DNA of 64,000 nucleotides. Source: DAHUXT01 sp036273675. GTDB taxonomy: Bacteria > Chloroflexota > Ktedonobacteria > Ktedonobacterales > JADMIN01. Below the pieces are notes generated by a model that was not told the origin of the DNA, ran no database searches, and was given only the letters and a program-made list of their open reading frames with translations. The DNA lies in the NCBI GenBank assembly GCA_036273675.1, contig DASUHD010000079.1:1-64000 (forward strand). Reading direction: 5' to 3'. Of this stretch, positions 56,274-64,000 are shown one piece after another (positions within the stretch are counted from its first letter, which is position 1; each line of letters opens with the position of its first letter). The position numbers were made by a program, and so were the translations under genes.

Positions 56274-56317
56274 TCGCCCCCTCCATGCCTATTCTCACTT
56301 ATCGAACCAGTGATGAC

Positions 56318-56518
56318 TTATTCCGTTGCGGCACGGCGCTCACGAACCGGAATTACCTGTCGGCCACGGTAGGTCCCGCAGTTTGGGCAGGCGTGGTGCG
56401 AGAGCCGCGCCTGTTTGCACTGTGGGCAAATCTTCAATTGCGGGATTTTGATCTTGTGATGTTGGCGCCGGAAGCCCTGGCGCGAATTGGTCTGGCGTTT
56501 CTTTGGCAGCGCGCCCAC
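56318..56518 (-). CDS. Ribosomal protein L32
   Basis: A 66-residue zinc-ribbon ribosomal protein of the large subunit. MGALPKKRQTNSRQGFRRQH is the family start, and CPQCKQARLSHHACPNCGTY carries four Cys ligands, so this is the zinc-binding form. The start is GTG 56518: GAGGAG lies six bases upstream and the residue following is the conserved Gly. An upstream frame to 56617 gives no L32-like sequence. It leads the lipid/ACP operon, as in many bacteria where rpmF precedes plsX-fabH-fabD; plsX and fabH are absent here. Confidence 0.96.
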   Translation of the reverse strand: MGALPKKRQTNSRQGFRRQHHKIKIPQLKICPQCKQARLSHHACPNCGTYRGRQVIPVRERRAATE

Positions 56519-56833
56519 ACTCTTCTCCTCATCCTCATCATCGCACAGCATGCTGCACCGCGGGTGAGCCATCTCGCTCCGCTTCAACGAACATCTGCGC
56601 ACAACTGCGAACATCAATGTACGTGCCCGACCGCTGCGTCTCCAGGGCGCACAATGCGATCAGGCACGCCAGACTATCATTACCACATCAGTTCGCGCCA
56701 GATTCTTGGTGGCTGTGATCTGACTGGTCATCAGGCGCATCGTCGAATGTCATGCGCCACTAGCTGTTCATTGTATCATAGACTGGCGTCCGCGCACAGT
56801 CCAGCAGCGAAAATGCGCCGCACTACGCAATCT
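56519..56833. other. Gene-free region containing the rpmF promoter
   Basis: About 315 bases. Apart from the reverse promoter at 56775-56803, no gene or structured RNA is seen. The leader before L32 would be about 245 bases. Confidence 0.45.
56775..56803 (-). promoter_or_regulatory. Reverse promoter for the rpmF operon
   Basis: On the reverse strand TGGACT and TATGAT are 17 bases apart (plus-strand 56798-56803 and 56775-56780). Match to consensus is 4/6 in the -35. It would drive rpmF-fabD-asp23-nusB-acpP. Confidence 0.45.
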
Positions 56834-57706
56834 TTACCCCGAATGTGGCGGCTGCTGACGGCGAATCATCAGCAGCAGATTATGCCCCAGTGCTCGCTTG
56901 CACGTGGCGCAGACGTAGAAACCCTCTGCCTCGCGATACTCCAGCGAGGTGAGCGGGAAATGGAGATAGCAGATTCCGCAACGCGCGCTATCCCCCTGGC
57001 TTGCCACCGCGCGATCCTGCGAGAAAAGCTCATGGAGTGAATCGATCAGCGAACCGACCTCGCCACGCGACTCCGGGCGAAACGGCTCGCGCGGCGTAGA
57101 ATCTGTACCTCCGTTCACGCGCTCGATACGCCAGGTTGCCGGAATCGTGCCAACGCCATCGCTCTCGCCGCCGTCATAGTCGTTCATAGCGCTGGCGGGG
57201 TCGGCGCGACGCTCGTTCGGTGTGAAGCCGTTGCCATGATGATGTCCATTTTGCCCATTCATGCCCTGCCGCGAACCGTCGGCCGGGATATAGGCATGTC
57301 CCACGCGCGAGGCTGCCGCGAACGGCGCGCGTCCCCGAGGATGGGCGTTCTCTGGGGTTCCGGGGAGCATCGGTGGCTCGTCGCGCGCTGGGGTATCGTT
57401 GGCAACCTGCGGCTGCACAGTCCCAGTCGCGTCGTCCGAACTATTTGGCTGGTTATTTGTGGTCTGTGCTGGGGGCTGTGTTTCGTGTCGCGGTTCCCTG
57501 TATTCCTCCTGTGGCGTCGGTTCAGATTTCAGTTCCGGCTTCAGTTCAGACGCCTTTTCGTTTGCCTGCGGCGTTCGCGCTGAAGCAGGCGGACTGGCGT
57601 TTTTGGGCTGACTTGGACGATTCTCTTGTCCGCGTTGGCGTGGCGGGCCGTGACGCGACTTGGGGTTACCCCCGTTGCGTTTGTTGCGGTTTGTATGTCC
57701 ACTCAT
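56834..57706 (-). CDS. Disordered Asn/Pro-rich protein with C-terminal zinc finger
   Basis: A 290-residue protein of unknown function. Residues 1-220 are low-complexity: basic Gly/Arg/Asn-rich at the start (GHTNRNKRNGGN), then Pro/Gln/Glu/Ser/Asn-rich, suggesting an RNA-binding or scaffold tail. The last 60 residues are ordered and include CGICYLHFPLTSLEYREAEG and YVCATCKRAL, a CxxC...CxxC zinc finger. GGGAG is ten bases before ATG 57706. It is the gene upstream of rpmF on the same strand but separated by 315 bases and a promoter. A ribosome- or RNA-related role is possible only. Confidence 0.65.
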   Translation of the reverse strand: MSGHTNRNKRNGGNPKSRHGPPRQRGQENRPSQPKNASPPASARTPQANEKASELKPELKSEPTPQEEYREPRHETQPPAQTTNNQPNSSDDATGTVQPQVANDTPARDEPPMLPGTPENAHPRGRAPFAAASRVGHAYIPADGSRQGMNGQNGHHHGNGFTPNERRADPASAMNDYDGGESDGVGTIPATWRIERVNGGTDSTPREPFRPESRGEVGSLIDSLHELFSQDRAVASQGDSARCGICYLHFPLTSLEYREAEGFYVCATCKRALGHNLLLMIRRQQPPHSG

Positions 57707-58102
57707 GGCGCATCTGCTCCCACTCATAAAGGCTCGTGATTCTCTCACTGCTGCATATAGCCCGCTCCGTGATCGTGCGGCGAGGAGTCGGTAACACGAG
57801 CAGACTCATTGTTCTCGTGCCTGCATGCCGGGCAGTGTGAGTGCCTCAACGACTCATTATACACGGAATATCGACCAGGGTTTCGTTGCTAAGGACAACA
57901 CGCCGCATGCGTCATTTGCGCCGCTTCTCCCTCCCATCGCATTGACACGTTTCCAGAGTCATTGCTATCCTTAAAGCAGCGCGTGTGTACGCGCTCCACT
58001 ATGGATGCAGCGCCGCATCGCCGATAGGGGGCCGCAACGCCTGCGGGCCGACTTTTCCTGATGTTCGTCCGAGTCCATTCTGACGAGAAGAGGCTTGCCC
58101 GT
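57707..58102. other. Divergent region with forward promoter
   Basis: About 400 bases between the reverse zinc-finger gene and the forward aminotransferase gene. The promoter at 57942-57971 and a GC-rich leader are the only features. No RNA gene or riboswitch is recognised. Confidence 0.45.
57942..57971 (+). promoter_or_regulatory. Sigma-70-type promoter before the aminotransferase-serA pair
   Basis: TTGACA (57942-57947) and TATCCT (57966-57971) are 18 bases apart. Transcription should start near 57978, giving a leader of about 125 bases. Confidence 0.6.
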
Positions 58103-59221
58103 ATGCAACAGAATCTGCGCATTCCCGGCCCGACGCCGATTCCACCCGCAGTCGCCGAAGCGATGGCGCGGCCAATGATCAACCATCGCGGCCCAGAGTT
58201 TGCCGCTATCATTGCGCGTGTCAGCGAGGGGCTTCAACATTTCTTTCAAACGACGCAACCAGTGCTCGGTTTTCCCGCCTCGGGTTCGGGCGCGATGGAA
58301 GCCGCAATCGTCAACAGCTTCTCGCCTGGCGATGAGGTGCTTTCGGTCACCTGCGGAGCGTTTGGCAATCGCCTCGCCAAAATCGCGGAGACCTTTGGCT
58401 TGAACGTCACACGCCACGCGGTGGAGTGGGGACATGCCGCCGACCCTGAGACCGTGGCGCAGGCGCTGGCGGCGATCCCGAACGTGCGCGGCGTGCTGCT
58501 GACACATAACGAGACCTCGACCGGCATCACAAACGACATTCAGGCGCTGGCCCGCGCGATCCGGCGGCAGCAGCCTGATGCGCTCATTCTGGTGGATGCG
58601 GTCAGTTCACTGGGTTGTATTGATCTGCGCATGGACGAATGGGACCTCGATGTCGTCTTCACCGGCTCACAGAAGGGCTGGATGGTACCTCCCGGCCTGG
58701 CCATGATTGGCGTCAGTCAGCGCGCCTGGGCCGCCACCGAACGCGCCACGCTCCCACGCGCCTATTGGGATTTCCGCGCGGCACGCAAGTCGCTGGAGAA
58801 GGGACAGACCCCCTATACGCCGCCCGTCAGCATCTACTTCGGGCTGGATGTCTCGCTGCCAATGATGCGCGCGGAGGGACGCGAGGCGATCTTCGCACGG
58901 CACGCCGCTGGGGGCGCCCTGGTACGCGAGCGCGCCCGCGCGATGGGTCTGCATCTCTTTGCCGATCCCACCTTCGCCTCGAATACGGTTACCGCGATTG
59001 ATGTGCCCGAAGGAGTGGATGGCAAGGCTTTAACGAAGGCGCTGCGCGAAAACGAGGGCGTCGTCATCGCTGGGGGTCAGGAACACCTGGAAGGCAGGAT
59101 TATCCGCATCGGTCATCTTGGCTACTTCAGCGAGGCCGATCTCACCGCCTGCATGGATGCGTTGGAGCGGCAACTGACGGCGCTCGGCCATCGCGTGCCG
59201 ACGGGTACGATGGGCGCGTAG
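58103..59221 (+). CDS. Class V aminotransferase (serine-pyruvate/alanine-glyoxylate type)
   Basis: A 372-residue PLP enzyme. The N-terminus LRIPGPTPIPPAVAEAM is typical for the serine-pyruvate/alanine-glyoxylate aminotransferase subgroup. PLP is bound at K191 in FTGSQKGWM; ILVDAVSSLG contains the cofactor Asp and GVLLTHNETSTG the substrate site. Located 112 bases before serA, it is the best candidate for the phosphoserine-forming or serine-glyoxylate transamination step, since no serC is seen. ATG 58103 aligns with the family start; GAGG lies ten bases upstream. The longer frame from 58061 lacks similarity. Confidence 0.88.
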   Translation: MQQNLRIPGPTPIPPAVAEAMARPMINHRGPEFAAIIARVSEGLQHFFQTTQPVLGFPASGSGAMEAAIVNSFSPGDEVLSVTCGAFGNRLAKIAETFGLNVTRHAVEWGHAADPETVAQALAAIPNVRGVLLTHNETSTGITNDIQALARAIRRQQPDALILVDAVSSLGCIDLRMDEWDLDVVFTGSQKGWMVPPGLAMIGVSQRAWAATERATLPRAYWDFRAARKSLEKGQTPYTPPVSIYFGLDVSLPMMRAEGREAIFARHAAGGALVRERARAMGLHLFADPTFASNTVTAIDVPEGVDGKALTKALRENEGVVIAGGQEHLEGRIIRIGHLGYFSEADLTACMDALERQLTALGHRVPTGTMGA

Positions 59222-59235
59222 TCTCACATGCCGCA

Positions 59236-59277
59236 AGGACGACAATCGTACCGTTGCCATTTCGTTGCCGTCGTCCT
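59236..59277 (+). promoter_or_regulatory. Hairpin between the aminotransferase and serA
   Basis: AGGACGAC (59236-59243) pairs perfectly with GTCGTCCT (59270-59277), with a 26-base loop holding two GTTGCC copies. It may modulate read-through to serA. Confidence 0.35.
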
Positions 59278-59333
59278 CATTGGACGGCGGCGCGTTCCGT
59301 TTGATGCCGTTGTTATGCTGAGGAGAGAGCCTC

Positions 59334-61055
59334 GTGACTGCTGAACCACAGGATAAGATTTCACCTGTTGCCGCTATCGCCGCCGATACTGTTGCTGAAG
59401 AGACCGTGTCAGATATGGAAATAGAACGCCCTCATATTCTGGTTGCCGACCCGATTGCCAGCGAAGGGATGGCGCTGCTGCGCGGCTTCGCCGACGTTGA
59501 CGAGCGACCCGGATTGAGCGCCGCCGAGCTGACCGCGGCGATTCCCGCATACGACGCGCTGGTGGTGCGGAGCGAGACCCGCGTTACCGCCGAGGTGATC
59601 GCGGCGGGCGCGCGCCTGCGTGTCATCGCGCGCGCTGGCGTCGGCGTGGATAACATCGACGTTGACGCGGCCACACGCCATGGCATCATCGTCATCAACT
59701 CGCCCACGGGCAATATCGCCGCCGCCGCCGAGCACACTGTTGCCCTGCTGCTCGCACTGGCCCGGCATATCCCCGCCGCCAGCGCGTCACTGCGCGAGGG
59801 CCGCTGGGAGCGCTCACGCTTCGTTGGCACTGAGGTGCGCGGCAAGACGCTGGGTATTATCGGCCTGGGAAAGGTCGGCGCGGAGGTAGCGCGGCGCGCG
59901 GGCGAGGGCGGTCTGGGGATGCGTTTACTCGCCTCTGATCCGTATGCCTCGCCAGAGACGGCGCGCAAACTGAACGCCGAGCTGATACCGCTCGAAGAGT
60001 TGCTGGCGCAGGCCGACTTCGTCACCATCCACACGGCGCTGACCGGAGGCACACGCGGCCTGGTTAGTTCCGATGAACTGGCGCTGATGAAGCCGACGGC
60101 GCGTATCATCAACTGCGCGCGCGGGGGTATTGTAGATGAAGAAGCGTTGTTGGCGGCGCTGGAATCGGACGCGCTGGCTGGCGCCGCGCTCGATGTCTAT
60201 AGCAAAGAGCCGCCCGGCGAAAATCCGACACTGCACGCGCTGATTGAGCATCCGCATGTGGTCGCCACGCCGCATCTTGGCGCATCCACTGAGGAGGCGC
60301 AGATCAGCGTCGCCGTGGACGTAGTGGAGCAGGTCGAGGAGATTCTGCGGGGCGGAGCGGCGCGCGCTGCCGTCAATGCGCCGATGATTCTGCCTGAGAC
60401 CATGCGTCAGTTGCAGCCGTGGGTGAAGCTAGTGGAGAAGCTTGGACGGCTCTACACCCAGCTACATCCTGGCCCTCTGCGCCGCGCCGAGCTGAGCATC
60501 AGCGGGGAGATCGCCAGCTACGACACCCGTCCGCTCTCTGCCGCGCTGGTGAAGGGGCTGCTCGAATCGGTTTCAGAGGCGCATGTCAATCTGGTCAATG
60601 CGCCAGTGGTGGCGCGCGACTGGGGGCTGGAAATCGTCGAAAGCCGCTCGACGGCGGCGGAGCAGTATTCGAATCTGGTGACGATTCGTGTGGCAGCGGA
60701 CGGCCCAGAGACGCCATCCAGCGTGCTTTCGGCCACGATTACCTGGGGTGAGGAGCGAGTGGTACGCGTGGACCGCTATGCCACCGATTTTGCCCCCAGC
60801 GGACACATCCTCATCGCGCGCAATCTCGACCGCCCCGGCATGGTTGGCCGCGTGGGAACAATACTGGGTGAGGCGGGCGTCAATATCTCACACATGGACG
60901 TTGGCCCGGTGGCGAGCATGGCCGGTGGACGCATGCGCCAGGCCGGCGGTGAGGCGCTGATGATTCTCGCGCTTGATGGCCCGGTACCCGAGGATGCGCT
61001 TGAGCGTATCGACGAGGCCGATGGCATTTTCGCCATCACCAGCGTCGTGCTGTAG
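59334..61055 (+). CDS. D-3-phosphoglycerate dehydrogenase SerA (long form with ACT domain)
   Basis: A 573-residue NAD-dependent enzyme for the first step of serine synthesis. After a 35-residue extension, the catalytic domain shows ARAGVGVDNIDVDAAT and the Rossmann loop GIIGLGKVGAE. NCARGGIVDEEALLAALE and TPHLGASTEEAQ carry the active-site residues including the catalytic His. A second regulatory (ASB) domain follows, then an ACT domain (about 500-573, ARNLDRPGMVGRVGTIL), which in long-form enzymes binds serine for feedback control. GTG 59334 follows GAGGAGAG. With the adjacent aminotransferase it forms a serine-synthesis pair. Confidence 0.96.
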   Translation: MTAEPQDKISPVAAIAADTVAEETVSDMEIERPHILVADPIASEGMALLRGFADVDERPGLSAAELTAAIPAYDALVVRSETRVTAEVIAAGARLRVIARAGVGVDNIDVDAATRHGIIVINSPTGNIAAAAEHTVALLLALARHIPAASASLREGRWERSRFVGTEVRGKTLGIIGLGKVGAEVARRAGEGGLGMRLLASDPYASPETARKLNAELIPLEELLAQADFVTIHTALTGGTRGLVSSDELALMKPTARIINCARGGIVDEEALLAALESDALAGAALDVYSKEPPGENPTLHALIEHPHVVATPHLGASTEEAQISVAVDVVEQVEEILRGGAARAAVNAPMILPETMRQLQPWVKLVEKLGRLYTQLHPGPLRRAELSISGEIASYDTRPLSAALVKGLLESVSEAHVNLVNAPVVARDWGLEIVESRSTAAEQYSNLVTIRVAADGPETPSSVLSATITWGEERVVRVDRYATDFAPSGHILIARNLDRPGMVGRVGTILGEAGVNISHMDVGPVASMAGGRMRQAGGEALMILALDGPVPEDALERIDEADGIFAITSVVL

Positions 61056-61065
61056 GAGACCTCTC

Positions 61066-61088
61066 CCCCTCCCCACAGCGGGGAGGGG
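61066..61088. terminator. C/G-rich hairpin after serA
   Basis: A nine-base-pair stem CCCCTCCCC/GGGGAGGGG with a five-base loop lies between serA and the convergent yvcK. No U-run follows, so it may act with Rho or be a bidirectional barrier. Confidence 0.55.
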
Positions 61089-61158
61089 CCTCAGACCGAC
61101 ATTGCATTGAATGGCGGATAATGGGTCTTCTCCTATGGCAGTGACGTTAGGGATGAGG

Positions 61159-62301
61159 TCAGAGCGCCATCGACGGAGGCGCGAAGATCGCGCGGACTAG
61201 CCTACGCGCGTCGTGGCGTACCAACGATTCACTGTGTACGGCCATGACCGGCTCGACGATCACTTCAGGCACCAACTTGCGCACCGCCGATATATCGGCT
61301 TCGACCGGGAACTGCTGCTTGGCGGCGTAGGCGGCTAGTAGATCATCGGGGAACGAGCCATCATGCAGAATCACGCGGTCGAGCCGTCGGTCGAGATAGT
61401 TCTGAATCTCGCGCACGAAATCGGAGGCGCGGAAGCCATCGGTCTCGCCATGCTTGGTCATGAGATTGCAGACATAGACCACCTCGGCCTCCGCCGCACG
61501 GATCGCCTCAGCAACGCCATTGACCAGCAGATTGGGTACGATGCTGGTATAGAGATCGCCAGGGCCAAGTACGATCATATCCGCCCGGCGGATGACGTGA
61601 ATCGCATCCTCACATGCCTCGGCTGGCTCTTGCAGATAGACGCGCCGGATCGCCGGAAGATCGCCGGAGACTTTTTCGCCGCGCGTGTCGATATCCGTCT
61701 CGCCGCAGAGCGTTGTGTTGTCCTCCAGATCCGCGCAGAGTGTCGCATGGTCGAGCGTGACAGGTAGCACATCGCCAGCCGTACCCAGCAGGCGTTGCGC
61801 ATCGCGGATGGCCCAGAGGAGGTTGCCCCCGTTGATCTCCTGCAACGCCGAGATGATCAGATTGCCTAGACTGTGGCCTGTCACTCCCGCAGCCTCCGCC
61901 ACCCGTTGCAGCTTACCCGCATCATCCTCGGCGCTGCGGAGCGTTCCCGGATAGCCCTCTGGCTCGGGCGGGCGCTCTCCCGCCTTGGAATTGCCGTGGC
62001 CGGGTTGGAATCGGAAGGTGAAGACATCGCGCCAGAGCGCGCCATTTCGCGAGAGCGCGACGAGAGCCTGGCGCAGATCGCCGAACGGAAGTTGCCCGAA
62101 CTCGTCCATCAGTCGCCGGGAGCTGCCGCCACTATCCGACATAGTGACGATAGCGGTAATCCCACACTGGTAGCGCTTGAGGCTGGAGAGTACCGCGAAC
62201 GGACCCGTTCCGCCACCGATGGTGACCACCTGCTTGTTGAACAAGTGGGTGCGCATGTGAGACTCGCGCTGCGACTCCTCTTCATCCTGATCGTGTTCCA
62301 T
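61159..62301 (-). CDS. YvcK/CofD-like gluconeogenesis factor
   Basis: A 380-residue protein of the YvcK family, UDP-sugar-binding regulators needed for cell shape and growth on gluconeogenic carbon sources. The Rossmann-type start VVTIGGGTGPFAVLSSLKRY and MSDSGGSSRRL are the signature; GHSLGNLIISALQEINGG and VLGPGDLYTSIVPNLLVNGV follow. It is related to CofD of F420 synthesis, but the SDSGGS motif and lack of neighbours of the F420 pathway favour YvcK. GGAGA lies eight bases before ATG 62301. No rapZ or whiA gene is adjacent, unlike in Bacillus. Confidence 0.92.
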   Translation of the reverse strand: MEHDQDEEESQRESHMRTHLFNKQVVTIGGGTGPFAVLSSLKRYQCGITAIVTMSDSGGSSRRLMDEFGQLPFGDLRQALVALSRNGALWRDVFTFRFQPGHGNSKAGERPPEPEGYPGTLRSAEDDAGKLQRVAEAAGVTGHSLGNLIISALQEINGGNLLWAIRDAQRLLGTAGDVLPVTLDHATLCADLEDNTTLCGETDIDTRGEKVSGDLPAIRRVYLQEPAEACEDAIHVIRRADMIVLGPGDLYTSIVPNLLVNGVAEAIRAAEAEVVYVCNLMTKHGETDGFRASDFVREIQNYLDRRLDRVILHDGSFPDDLLAAYAAKQQFPVEADISAVRKLVPEVIVEPVMAVHSESLVRHDARRLVRAIFAPPSMAL

Positions 62302-62409
62302 CCGGCGTCTCCCCTAGACTATCTGATGCACTACACTCATGAGGAGAGGCGTACCCTGACGAATCTTCTTGCCTCTCCTCCGACCCTAAGATAGCCGTGT
62401 ATCTCCGTG

Positions 62410-64000
62410 CTATGCGCGTAACTCGGCGCCAAACGCTGCTCCCAACGCGTTCACGATCTCCGCGTGCGTGCGCTCGACCTCCTGATCGGTGAGCGTCCGC
62501 TCTGGTGACTGGTAGGTGAGCGCATACGCCAGATTCTTTTTGCCTTCTGGAATGCCCTTCCCAGTATACACGTCGAAAAGCACCGCGCTACGTAACAGCG
62601 CGCTCCCAGCCGCTCGAATGGTATCGAGAACGAGTGCGGCGGGTATGCTGGCATCGACCACGACTGCCAGGTCGCGCTGGGCCGCTGGATACCGTAGTAT
62701 AGCCTGGCTGAACACCTCCTCAGGCACGGCCAGGTAGAGCCGTTCCAGGTCCAGTTCCATCAGGCAGGTGCGCGCCGTCAGGTCGAAGCGCTCCGCGACC
62801 TCTGGATGGACCTCGCCCAGGACGGCGGCGGCTACCCATGCTAGATTGTCACGCGCCGCAGGCAGCGATAGCCCATCTGTCCCCTTGGTCGATTCCGCAG
62901 CATCAGCAAGCGCCGTGCCAGATACGCCGACTTCGAGGATGGCGCAGCGGCCCGGATGGAAAGTGGGGTGAGCGCTGGGTACGAAGCGATAGTCCGCCAC
63001 CTTCAAGGTTGCCAGGAGTAGCTCGGCGATTCCCTTGATCTCGAAGAAGTCCGCTGTCCGTACGGCGCCGGTCCACGCCGTTGCCATAGGGCCAGCCGCG
63101 CCGACGCCGAGCGTGTGGCGTTCCTGTGGCAGCCCGGAGCCATCACGTAGCGCCTCGGTAGGCAGATAGCGTCGTCCCAGCTCGAAGAACCACAGGCCCG
63201 CGCTCTCGTGCTTGCTGTTCTCGGCAATCGTTTCGAGCAGATTCGCCATCAGCGTCAGCCGCAACGCCTCGACATCTACGCTCGCCGGATTGATCAGGGT
63301 GATGGCGGGCAGTCGCTCGGCCAGCGCGGCTAGCTGACGTCGCTCCGCCTTGCGCGTATCGGCGCTAGTGGTCGCAGGAGTCTGTAATTCTGGCACAGCG
63401 ACCGGAGCGCCTAGAAGCTGCTCCTCGCCTGCCGACGCGCCGCGCAGCAGGTGCGCCATGCGCTCGCGGCTGGTGAGTGGATAGCTAACGATCTCGGTCA
63501 GTCCCGCGCCGACCAGCACGTCACGGAGCCTATCGGCGCGCTCATACCAGACATCGTGGTGCGGCGTTGGCAGCGGCCCCGACGGAATCGTGCCGGGGAT
63601 GCGGTCAAACCCGACGATGCGGGCGACCTCTTCGACAATGTCGGCGCTCTCCTCCACGTCGTGCCGCCGTGTTGGCACGGTAATGTGTAGCGTAACGTCG
63701 CTGGCATCTGACTTACCCTCGGCGACGCCGAACCCGAGGGCGCGCAGCACGACTTCCACCTCGGTGGGCGTCACCTGCATGCCGGTCAGCCACTCGACCT
63801 GGCTCACCGCGAACTCGATCTCATGCTCCTCAACGGGTTTTGGGTAGAAGTCCACCCGCCCCGGCGCGACGATACCGCCCGCCAGTTCGGTGAGCAGACG
63901 CGCCGCCCGATCAATCGCGATGGCGGTCAGATTGATATCAGGATTCTTTTCGAAGCGGCCCGATGACTCGGTGCGCAGGCCGAGCGCCTGGCTAGTGCGG
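62410..64000 (-). CDS. Phenylalanyl-tRNA synthetase beta subunit PheT (3' part, start beyond the window)
   Basis: The reading frame is open to the right edge, so the gene begins beyond 64000; at least 530 residues are inside. The piece includes the ESSGRFEKNPD segment near the edge, the B5 domain (VSQVEWLTGMQVTPTEVEVV, then VTVPTRRHDVEESADIVEE-like sequence), the core B6/B7 domain with the EIVSYPLTSRERM stretch, and the C-terminal ferredoxin-like anticodon-binding domain (RYPAAQRDLAVVVDASIPA). It charges tRNA-Phe together with PheS, whose gene is probably upstream. A GTG at 63855 is only an internal codon, not the start. Confidence 0.95.
   Translation of the reverse strand, partial: RTSQALGLRTESSGRFEKNPDINLTAIAIDRAARLLTELAGGIVAPGRVDFYPKPVEEHEIEFAVSQVEWLTGMQVTPTEVEVVLRALGFGVAEGKSDASDVTLHITVPTRRHDVEESADIVEEVARIVGFDRIPGTIPSGPLPTPHHDVWYERADRLRDVLVGAGLTEIVSYPLTSRERMAHLLRGASAGEEQLLGAPVAVPELQTPATTSADTRKAERRQLAALAERLPAITLINPASVDVEALRLTLMANLLETIAENSKHESAGLWFFELGRRYLPTEALRDGSGLPQERHTLGVGAAGPMATAWTGAVRTADFFEIKGIAELLLATLKVADYRFVPSAHPTFHPGRCAILEVGVSGTALADAAESTKGTDGLSLPAARDNLAWVAAAVLGEVHPEVAERFDLTARTCLMELDLERLYLAVPEEVFSQAILRYPAAQRDLAVVVDASIPAALVLDTIRAAGSALLRSAVLFDVYTGKGIPEGKKNLAYALTYQSPERTLTDQEVERTHAEIVNALGAAFGAELRA

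Noticed and set aside
63601..63855. PheT starting at GTG 63855
   Set aside because: The frame stays open to the right edge with conserved PheT residues (SSGRFEKNPD), so 63855 is internal.

Overview
The window is ordinary chromosomal DNA from a GC-rich, free-living bacterium, most probably a Chloroflexota member of the Ktedonobacteria type. This is an inference from gene content: a full-length tricorn-type protease, a zinc-ribbon class III cyclase fused to an AAA/TPR regulator, a futalosine-pathway gene (mqnD), an Asp23-nusB-acpP cluster, an F420-type oxidoreductase and many Ala/Pro-rich proteins. No transposase, integrase, phage gene, CRISPR array or rRNA was found. There is one tRNA. Genes lie on both strands in short runs of one to five, usually with good purine-rich Shine-Dalgarno (SD) sites, and GTG and TTG starts are common.

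Layout. 0.2-6 kb (+): CLC-type chloride channel, Ser/Thr kinase, and a membrane protein with a long disordered cytoplasmic tail. 6-13 kb: tricorn protease, cation diffusion transporter, tRNA-Arg, DoxX-like protein, and a translationally coupled pair (F420-type oxidoreductase plus six-helix membrane protein). 13-24 kb: small monooxygenase-like protein, SDR, M55 aminopeptidase, phospholipase D/cardiolipin synthase, alpha/beta hydrolase, zinc-ribbon metallopeptidase, giant cyclase-AAA-TPR protein, mqnD. 25-33 kb: LysM/M23 peptidase, HTH protein, rsmD, low-complexity protein, MaoC-like protein, membrane protein with a structured leader, secA. 33-43 kb: dinB, acetyltransferase, FAH-family enzyme, fdhD, TIM-barrel isomerase, GT87-like membrane protein, TPR protein, mrp. 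43-53 kb: aquaporin, PRC-barrel/Nramp fusion, helicase-associated protein, ispH, a 60-residue protein, amidohydrolase, MBL hydrolase, ECF sigma factor. 54-56.5 kb (-): rpmF-fabD-asp23-nusB-acpP operon. 57-64 kb: disordered zinc-finger protein, class V aminotransferase with serA (serine metabolism), yvcK, and the 3' part of pheT, which runs off the right edge.

Taken together the genes cover fatty-acid initiation and ACP supply, the last step of the MEP isoprenoid pathway, menaquinone by the futalosine route, serine synthesis, protein export and translation. Signalling genes (kinase, cyclase-AAA-TPR, ECF sigma) are interspersed. I see no single new defence or mobile system. The most unusual points are the PRC-barrel/Nramp fusion with altered metal-site motifs, a possible ACG start in the zinc-ribbon peptidase gene, the Mrp ATPase that has exchanged its usual cysteines for an N-terminal DUF1858 module, a strong promoter followed by a three-hairpin leader near 29.6 kb, and an unrecognised 60-residue gene with a strong SD and a TTG start upstream of ispH. 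Residue numbers follow the start codon chosen for each entry.
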